Positions 56,710 through 64,000 of a DNA stretch of 64,000 nt are shown in pieces. The notes under the pieces were generated by a model, which was not told the DNA's origin, made no database searches, and saw nothing but the letters and a program-made list of their open reading frames with translations. The translations under genes were made by a program, and so were the position numbers. Within the stretch, counting starts at the first letter, position 1; the number at the start of each line of letters is the position of its first letter. The stretch is from Trebouxia sp. TZW2008 (taxonomy: Eukaryota > Chlorophyta > Trebouxiophyceae > Trebouxiales > Trebouxiaceae), in assembly GCA_002118135.1 (NCBI GenBank), contig BDIU01000338.1, positions 56,622 through 120,621 of the forward strand. Reading direction: 5' to 3'.

Positions 56710-59709
56710 ATGACCTGCACCAAAGCATGCTCCGGAACCATCTTGTAAGATGAAGAGCTTAGTCACGGTAAGCAGCACAACGGAAGCCTGGTATGCGTTC
56801 ACTTGCGTCACTGAGCACGACAAAGGCTGTTCTGATTCGATAATGCAGGTTGTGCAAACTGAAGTCGCTGCACAGTCTCAAGCGAAATAGCGAGAACCCT
56901 TCGGTTGCAAACCTTGACAGCTTGTTGCCGACACACAGTTGGTACTTCTCAGTATGAGCAGTTTCGCCCAAGGGGCACATTCCCCTCAACCGTGTCTACA
57001 TCAGCAAGCAGGTATCGACTTGCGACAGCCCGCAAGGCTCTGGCGGCACTTCGCCAAAAGTAGCAGGTAACACTTACTCTACAGGATTTTCGCTTTTCCA
57101 GTATCCAGTTGTATCCGAACAGTCCGAAACGAAGCTTTCTTACACGTTGTTTGGTGGCCTTGCAGCATTAGAGGTCGTTTTGGTCAAGCACTTTCTGTGA
57201 GGGCTCTTGAACAGCAGGGCTTGCATGTTGGAGAAATAGCAGCCAGGCCAGGCTCCACCAAGAGGAGCCACACCCAGGTACTGACATCAACCACATTTGC
57301 TGCCATGCAACCTGGACTTCCTGCTCCTGCCAACTTGGACTCAGCTGCAAGCATGCTAATACTTCTCTGCTGCCTTTGCCTGCAGTCATCAGCAACAGCA
57401 CCTCTTCAGGACCAAACTGCTCAGCAGCAGCAGCAGCAGCAGCAACATCAGCAGCGGCAGCAGCAACAGCAACAAGAGCCAGAGCCCACGACAGGAGCCA
57501 AGCGGTGGCATGGCCGTGGCAGACAAGGACCTGGTACCAGAAATATAAACGCTGTGCGCTTGTTTTCGCTTTGCAAGCAGTTGTGAGCAATGCATGACTG
57601 TTTTCCTGAGTGGGTAGTAATGGTGTGCAGAGCCCCAGGGGCGAACATTCAAATCTCAGAGGGCGCATCAAAGCCGAGTGGCAGTCGGCAGCAAATGCTA
57701 TGAGGATCAACCGTGCTGATCCTGAAGCGACACTGTTGTTGTATCTCAGCAACACAGACAAGATGGTGTCTGAGCACAATGCGCCCCTCAAGCATGTGCA
57801 CATCAATGCCCTCTTGTACGGCATATCGCAAGTGTGGATTGCAGCTGCAAAGCGCCATAAGGACTGGCAGACACGCACGCTGCCTGCGCTTGGCTTGCAA
57901 GCGCTGGTGGGCAAACTACTTCAGCTGTTGGAACCGCGCATGCTGGATGTCGGCCCTGAAGATGCTGCTGATATCCTTTGGGCCTGCGCACTGCTCAAGA
58001 TCCATCCTGATGACCACGTGCCTGGGACAGTGGATGCCTTGGGAATGCGTTTCTTGCAAGAGATTGAGCTTGCTCAGGGCAAGCATTACGCGCATGCTTT
58101 GATGGCTTGCGCTCGCCTGCAGCTGGATCCCTGTGCTGGTCTGCTCCTGCTGAGGTGCATCGACCGTCTCGGCACTTTTGATATGTTGCCCGTGAGGCCT
58201 CAGCACCTTCAAAACATCATCTACAGTTTGGCAGGCATACCAGATGTCAATATCCCAACACAGGTACTTGATTCTCTGGGTGATGCTGTTCTTGAGAAGC
58301 TGCAGTCTTCAGATCCTGCACAGCAAGTAAGGGATCAGGACGTTGCAAGCATTTCATGGTCTTTTCAGAAACTCAAACACCAGCCGCCGCCTGAGCTAGG
58401 GTCAGCTATGATCAGCACAATGTTTGGCCTCATCAAGAGTCAGAATCAGAAACCCCACAGCCAATCCGTCAGTGGCTTGCTGCGCGCATGTGCTGATCTC
58501 AGATGGTCAATAAAGCAAGAAGAAGCTGATGCCCTAGTTTTGTACCTATTGTCTTTCAACAATCTTCCAACGCAAGCAGTTACGAATGTAGCGTGGGCAT
58601 TAGCAGTCATGGAGTTGCTGCAACCTAGCATATTCAAGCAGCTACTGCAGCGCCTGCACACAACTGCTAAGCCTCCTCTCAATGCAGAAATGGTTCAGTT
58701 GTATCAGGCACTGAGCTCGCTTGAGCCAGCTGCAAATGCAACAGCAGAGCAGAATCAAGCCTGGTCAGAACTACAGGCAATGGTCGAGCAGATAGCACCA
58801 AGGCCACAGCCTGACAAGGCAGACACCAGAGGCACAGGGGAGATCGATGAAGCACTCACGGCGCTCGGCATCCCACACACATCTCCAGCCGTTGTCAGTG
58901 GGTACCGGATCAAAGCTGTTGTGCCCCCTCAAAAACCTGGCGAAAAGACTGTTCTCATCTCCTGTGGCACAGACGACAACTTTGTCAATAACCCTGACAG
59001 GTAGTCAAACATTGAGATGAAAGTGTGCGGATGAAGATGTTCAAGCTTTGCATCAAAAGTCATGAACAGTTGCTGATGCACACTTTGCTTCATGAAAGTT
59101 TACAGATAACATTTTGCACCAAACCATGCTGCACTGAATACATTGGCATGTTTACTTGTCTGCAAGCAGTGCGATCCTGTATTGGGATGTTGCTGAAGCT
59201 TGGCACTGAATGCATGCAATGCAGATTCATCATCTGTGTCAAGCTCTTCGCAATGACTCCAACATTTTGCTGACCATATAATGTTGAAGCAATGTGATCC
59301 TGTGTTGGGGCGTTGCTGAAGCATGGCACTCACTGCATGCAATGCATATTCATCAACCACGTCAAGCTGTTTGCAATGCCTCCAACAGTTCACTGCAAGC
59401 AGTGTAAGCCTGCATTGGGGCATTGCTGAAGCATGGCATCTACTGCATGCAATGCAGATTCTGTTCGTAATGCCTCCAATAGTTTACTGACCACGCAAGG
59501 TTGTTGCTTGCTTCAGGGCAACAGGGCGAGGGTACTTCTTTCGGAAGCAGCTTTCCAAATACGGCGAGCTGATTCTTGTCCCTATCAGATTTGCTGAGCA
59601 GTCTCCTGACCGTTTACAAATTTACATCAGCGACAAAATTGCAAAAGCAGCTGCAGGAGAGGCATTATCAGTTGATGAAATGACACCACTTCCTGAGCCG
59701 CAAGGATGA
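56710..59709 (+). CDS. Helical-repeat (FAST/HPR-like) protein, probably organellar RNA metabolism
   Basis: Exons: 56710-56744 (tentative), 57166-57277, 57386 to about 57553, 57631-59000 and 59517-59709. The first exons give a basic, acid-poor N-terminus (MTCTKACSGTIF, RGRFGQALSVRA) that fits organelle targeting. A Gln tract (CAG repeat, about 57418-57470) follows. The long exon has repeated helical motifs with the ..A..ILWACALLKI, ..ALMACARLQL, ..SISWSFQKLK and ..NVAWALAVMEL pattern of FASTK/octo- and heptatricopeptide-like proteins. These proteins bind or process plastid and mitochondrial RNA. The C-terminal exon (GRGYFFRKQLSKYGELILVP) sits where a RAP domain is often found, but I cannot call one. 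The junction 57553/57631 is uncertain in phase. TGTAA lies 58 bases after the stop. Confidence 0.65.
59150..59500 (+). repeat. About 120-base tandem repeat, three units, in the helical-repeat gene intron
   Basis: Units start near 59170, 59290 and 59405 and share GTTGCTGAAGCWTGGCA and GCATGCAATGCA. They fill most of the intron 59001-59516 and include the AGTTTACTGACCA stretch just before the acceptor. Confidence 0.8.
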
Positions 59710-60910
59710 ACCCAAAGGTAGCTTCTGCCAAAGTACCAGAATGCCCCTGCATTAACTGCTTGACAATGTAATGCTTCACATGACATTCATGTGGGCTTTT
59801 GCTGTGTACAGTTGCCTTCTTGTCGTTCACTGTCACACATCGCAAGCCATGCACATCTGTACAAAGAAATGCAGAACTGAGACAACATCAGTGCCTGCCG
59901 CATGTGTGGAATGTACCCTGTAGAGAGCGCTTCAGTTGTGCTGTGCTGTGAGCCAACTCAGGAACTTGGTCTGCAGCTGTGTCTGGTGCTGCTGCGCATT
60001 GCTGCTGCATGATTTTGAGGCCAACAGCCTTGTAATGCAGCTTGATATGCAGGCAGGCATGATGCAAGCAGACATTGATGTCATTTCCTTTGGTCTGGCT
60101 GCAGAGGGACTGATCAGTCAAGCTGATTTGCCAGAACTTTTTGAAGCCTCATAACTTGCTGCCTGAGGCATGAGTTGCCAAGCAAAGATATAGATAGCTC
60201 TGGTGTTTGAGATGCAAGCCACAGTCCATACTGAGACTCTGCAATGTCATGTGACTTGCTGCATGGCATGTGTGTGTGTTCTGTACATGTGTGTGGCAGT
60301 AGGCGCACAATTTTCGTGTTTGGTGACCTTTCCTTACATCTACGTTGCATCTAATTTGAATCTATGCCGCTTTTGCTATTCTTTCCTTTCGATTCTAGAT
60401 TATGGTTTAAGCAGCCTATATTAAGATTCCCTTTCAATGCGAAGCCTTTAAAGGTCTCTGATGTATGCTATATACGTATGCCTTTCAGCTTGTATCAGCA
60501 AACAGTGTCTAATCTTAGCGTCTTCCCAACGGCCGCGGTCATTGCAGTCTCGTAAGTTCTGCTGCCAAGTCAATGAAAAGAAATGTGCATGGCAACGATT
60601 CATCTCCTTCCACCTGCCACTATAGTTTTAGTATCCAGCAGTTTCTCCCAGCTCCATTGCGCGTGGGACTAGGTCATCGTCTGTGCAGCTCTCCCGGCAC
60701 ATCGGCAGCTGTATCACGCCCGGCGAATTGGTTGGCTGCGAACGTCAGGTGCATCTATCAGCGCTGGCTCTGCAGCTATCAGGGCACCTTCAGCACCTGT
60801 AGCGCAACCGCTTTCATTGTCAAAGCGCACAGCGTCAGCCTTTCGTCATGGGATGCTGTTCGGACGTCATTTGCTTGCCTTGCAAATTCATCAACGCTGT
60901 GGTCGATGTG
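59627..60910 (-). CDS. Unrecognised gene, three joined exons
   Basis: On the minus strand 60797-60910 (possibly extended upstream to about 60990), 59917-60028 and an exon from 59856 join in phase. They read HIDHSVDEFARQANDVRTAS..., VGLKIMQQQCAAAPDTAA... and DVHGLRCVTVNDKKATV.... The first two are charged, Ala/Gln-rich and helix-prone. If the last exon is not cut by a further donor it stops at 59627, inside the antisense of the last exon of the helical-repeat gene. The 5' end is not found; ATG 61087 with a GTGAGT donor is a candidate. No family is recognised. Confidence 0.4.
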
Positions 60911-61079
60911 CTGATAGTGGTCTTCTGCTGCCCATGTCGGTGCTGTTGTGGATGCCCGGTCACCATGACAGAAGTTTGACGGCCTGCGCAAGTCGATGTA
61001 GGTGGAGTAGTTGTGTACGTTGTCTGCCAACATACGGTTGGCATTGGCAGTTTGTTCACCACACTCACCTTCCTTGCAG

Positions 61080-61970
61080 GTAGACATGCAGTGTGTGAAA
61101 GCAGCATCAGCTGTGGTCAGGAGCAGAGACGTGAACGACTACAGCTACTCAGTATCCATTTGTATGGTTAGCGCAGCAGCAGGAAGCGTGCACCTGAGCC
61201 CAAGTACTGGTCTGCAGCTGGAAACGTGTCGTTTGTACTAGACAGACAGCCTGTGACCAGAAAGTCCAATGGCATTGCAAGATTCAGCACGGGCTATTTC
61301 ATTTGAGTCCCTGAAATCTCGACAGGAAGCAGTCCAATTACAGCATCCCTGCGCATTTGTTGCTGCAAACAGATGTACTTAGTTGTTGATGTAGGTAGCA
61401 ACTTAACATTCTGTCTTTGATAGACAACTTTTAAAGCATTGGACCTGGTAGATGCAGAGGGTACCACAAGAGCGACGGGTCAGCGCTGCAAGTCAAGTGA
61501 TTGTGCCACAACAGACTGTGGGTCGACGATGCACGGTCATGCATTCTGGCGCACGGGTCCAAAACCAAACAGGGACCAGCCTTGTATGCATATGCGGCAT
61601 TGAGCTCAGCTATCACATTGTGCAACCCTCATAAGCTATCGCTTGCCACAATCACAAAAACAGCACATTGATTGCGCCCTTAGCAGCTTTGTTGTAAGGC
61701 AATCATCGAATATTGTGGAAGCAGGCAAAGCGCATGCACAAACAACCCAAAGCTTTCACGGCATGGGAGCATGTGTTGGCGTTGCCCTGGTTTGATGGCA
61801 AGATTCAATATCATACAGGGCCAGCACGTGTCATTTGGGGCATGCACATAGGCGATGGCCTTTGGCATCAAAGTTGCACTGTGACAGTTGGAAAGCCCTT
61901 GAGGTTGCCAGTGCCTGATGTGCCAGTGACTGGTCAGATCAGAGGTGCAGAGCTTTCATGTCGCGATTGA
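61080..61970 (+). CDS. Unrecognised coding segments
   Basis: A phase-neutral exon candidate at 61080-61166 (VDMQCVKAASAVV...) has good acceptor and donor sites. An open stretch 61452-61634 reads RRVSAASQVIVPQQTVGRRC.... Another, 61731-61970, reads FTAWEHVLALPWFDGKIQ... and ends with TGA. I could not join them in phase or place them in a family. They may belong to one or two genes. Confidence 0.3.
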
Positions 61971-62352
61971 CACACGTCAAGTCAGCTGCTGACATGCGCT
62001 AAAGTGAGAAGGCGCTTTACTGCTTTTGCCAATTACTTCGTTCATGCATCTCATTCAGCTCGTCAATCACACCACACATCGTAAAAACCTGTGGACACAA
62101 GGGGTATGAGCCCACACAACTGAGAAAGAACGAAATCTGCCTGCTGCTGGCAACCGGAGATGTACAGCCGTAGATGTAAAGGTGATGCCATGCCAAATAG
62201 GGTTTGCTTTGATCCTGGTCATGCCCAGCAGGCACAGCGTGCACAGCACGCAGCGTGTTAGCTTTGCTCTTGCTTCTTGACTCGCTTTATTGAGCTTAGG
62301 AACATAAACAGACAACAGCACGTCTGCTGCTTTTCAGCCTGCTGCTCAAAAA
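61971..62352. other. Short intergenic region with a possible minus-strand exon
   Basis: Bases 62017-62088 read on the minus strand as a clean terminal exon (VFTMCGVIDELNEMHERS...) after CCACAG, but no upstream exon could be joined before the plus-strand gene at 62353. It may be spurious. Confidence 0.25.
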
Positions 62353-62838
62353 ATGTCTCGTTACAACGGTGAAGCTCCTTTTGGGCAGGATGGCGGTTAC
62401 CACGGCAACGACCCCAGCAACAGCGGGTGGACGCATACTGGATCCAACGCAAACAGTCGTGTCGACTTCTATGAGAAGGGCGGCACCCGCATGGACTATT
62501 ATCCGACCACGGTGTGCATCGCACTGCATCGAACGCAAAGTCGGACTCAGGCACGTTAGCTAGATCTCAATTCCAACACCTGGGACTGTCAAGACAAGCC
62601 TGAACCACCCTAGTCAGGGCAACACTCAGATGTTCCGCCGAGGCCTAGACTCTGACAGCTTCGGGAACGTCTGCAACAACCCACGGGCTGATACAGGTAC
62701 TCCTTCACTTCAAGGCTGCTATCATTGACTCTGCTGCTGCCAAAGTGTTGTCGCTGATATGACTGCCTTTGACTTTGCTGGCAATCTGCAGGTCAAGGAT
62801 ACCAGACCAAAAACAGCTCTTCTTACACTGGCAAATGA
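62353..62838 (+). CDS. Small soluble protein with GTVKTSLNHPSQG motif, function unknown
   Basis: Exons 62353-62511, 62564-62696 and 62792-62838 join in phase and give 112 residues. The protein is polar and Gly/Asn/Ser-rich without signal peptide or membrane segment: MSRYNGEAPFGQDGGYH, YEKGGTRMDYYPTT, GTVKTSLNHPSQGNTQMFRR, NPRADTGQGYQTK. The conserved look of the second half suggests a family, but I cannot name a function. Intron 1 would be only 52 bases, ending at CTAG. Confidence 0.65.
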
Positions 62839-63692
62839 AGTTTCATCGACAACGCACGGCAGGATAAGCAGTAGATGCTGTGTATCATATTGTTACCTAG
62901 TTGCTCTCTGAAGCAGTATATGTTGTGCTGTCTGCGCTGGATGCAATGTACAGCAGAGGAGGGTTGTAGCTAATTTTACAGCAGAGATAAATTGTAGCTG
63001 AGTTGTACAGCAGAGATGAGTTGTAGTCAGTCAGCAGCAAGCAGTGAAATCGAGAGATAAGATTGCATGTGATGGTCGATATCAACACACTTGTCAGTCT
63101 GTGATCCCGCTTGCTGGTTTGTCCCAGGCCTATGCTGACAATCAATGTTGCCTTTAGTGTCAAGCTGATCACAGAGCTTTTGGTGTAAGTAACGCACAAG
63201 TGTTTCTTTCAACACCTTCAGAAAACCAATGCAGACTTGTGTACCCACTCCTTGCAGCTGCAGATCATAGACTCAGTCCTGCACATTGCAATGCGCACCT
63301 GGTTGTAACAAATGGGGTTGTGCACTAGGTATTAACCCTAGCTTCCTAGCCTATGATGCCATTACACTGGGAATGAGCTTCAAGTCAGCTGGTACTCGTC
63401 CAACCTCCTTTGGCCTCAACTTCAGAGCAGCAGCTGAGGCATAGCAGGCAATCCAGTTGCTGCGTACACATACACTACGTGTGCATTTGCAGATCCATGT
63501 TTGACGCACATGCAAGTACTATCATAGTATCTCTGAACATGCAGCTGAACCTGCAGGGCCTTGCGGCAGCTCACTTTTTGCCACTCGAATGCTTCCTCAG
63601 GCCTGCTTCACAGCTGCCCATGACGCAAGATGTTGTATGAACGCAAGAGCTTAATGTTTTGGCATGATCATAATATCATAACATCATAACAG
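62839..63692. other. Mostly unassigned sequence upstream of the last gene
   Basis: Short repeats of TTGTAGCTRA and ACAGCAGAGATRA occur at about 62965-63040. Two exon-like pieces with splice sites, about 63130-63180 (VAFSVKLITELL) and 63257-63301 (LQIIDSVLHIAMRT), may be upstream exons of the gene at 63693. I could not confirm phases. Confidence 0.3.
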
Positions 63693-63994
63693 TATGTTGA
63701 TGAAGGCAACATAGAATATGAGGATCTGCTAGCAACCACGGCAATGCCATTAAGTCTTGGTGCAATTGTTTTCTTAAGGTTCAAGGTGATCATCATACCT
63801 AAGAAGTCACATGTGAGGCTGAATGCAGCCCGAGGACCGTTTGTGCTTGTCGTTTTTCAGGTAGTCTACTTATCAGCTCCACATGTCAGTGACAGTCCAT
63901 GCTAAACTTTGTTGAGCAGTCTGTGTGCTTGCAGAATCAAGTAGATCGTTACATTGTTGCTGTTCACCAGAACGCTGCTATATCGACTGTATAA
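63693..63994 (+). CDS. C-terminal exons of an unrecognised gene
   Basis: Exons 63693-63860 (56 codons) and 63935-63994 (19 codons plus TAA) are both phase 0 with proper acceptor and donor sites. The product ends GNIEYEDLLATTAMPLSLG, RFKVIIIPKKSHVRLNAARG, then DRYIVAVHQNAAISTV. Beta-strand-like hydrophobic stretches alternate with basic ones. I recognise no family. The 5' part is probably in the preceding 600 bases. Confidence 0.45.
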
Positions 63995-64000
63995 GTGCAT

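Noticed and set aside
57168..57914. 248-codon minus-strand frame
   Set aside because: It is antisense to the helical-repeat gene exons, which have consistent phases and repeat motifs.
1..64000. tRNA, rRNA, transposase or reverse transcriptase genes
   Set aside because: I looked for cloverleaf arms, rRNA cores and polymerase or integrase motifs by eye and found none; a covariance or profile search would be needed to exclude diverged ones.

Overview
This window reads as nuclear DNA of a green alga. Most supported genes are split into short exons (often 60-220 bases) with GT-AG or GC-AG introns whose acceptors usually end in TGCAG. The chlorophyte-type signal TGTAA follows the stop codon of at least four genes. 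The content is plant-like (a plastid ribosomal protein with a transit peptide, a CBL-interacting kinase, a D-type CDK, a plant-type GH3 glycosidase), and a dynein-arm assembly factor implies a ciliated stage. A trebouxiophyte-like chlorophyte is my best guess; no species is claimed.

Layout. 0-6.5 kb: a broken copy of an FHA-domain gene, a secreted glycine-rich protein, and little else. 6.5-8.1 kb: the intact FHA gene (-). 8.3-21.2 kb: a very long GH3 beta-xylosidase/glucosidase gene (+) with a small membrane-protein gene nested antisense in one intron. 21.7-25.9 kb: CDKD/CDK7 kinase (-). 26.5-27.9 kb: TRAP-beta of the ER translocon (+). 28.3-34.6 kb: a large coiled-coil protein (-). 34.6-35.5 kb: ribosomal protein eL43/RPL37a (-). 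35.7-38.8 kb: plastid ribosomal protein bL10c (+). 39.9-41.6 kb: an F-box/LRR gene (+) with a reading-frame problem. 42.5-50.2 kb: DNAAF5/HEATR2 (-). 51.1-56.6 kb: CIPK (SnRK3) kinase (-). 56.7-59.7 kb: a helical-repeat, probably organellar RNA-binding, protein (+). 59.6-64 kb: several unrecognised genes, including a complete 112-residue protein at 62.4-62.8 kb.

Most neighbours are divergent (FHA/GH3, CDKD/TRAP-beta, eL43/bL10c, CIPK/helical-repeat) or convergent (GH3/CDKD, TRAP-beta/coiled-coil, F-box/DNAAF5). There is no operon logic. The genes are mostly housekeeping: translation in cytosol and plastid, secretion, cell-cycle/transcription control, calcium signalling and ciliary assembly.

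The striking structural signal is in the introns. In gene after gene the introns next to an exon contain one to four decayed tandem copies of that exon's edge: acceptor plus 5' part upstream, or 3' part plus donor downstream. This happens in GH3, CDKD, bL10c, DNAAF5, CIPK and the coiled-coil gene, and appears to be how introns have grown here. GC-AG introns with a strong extended donor consensus also look enriched (4 of about 75 introns inspected).
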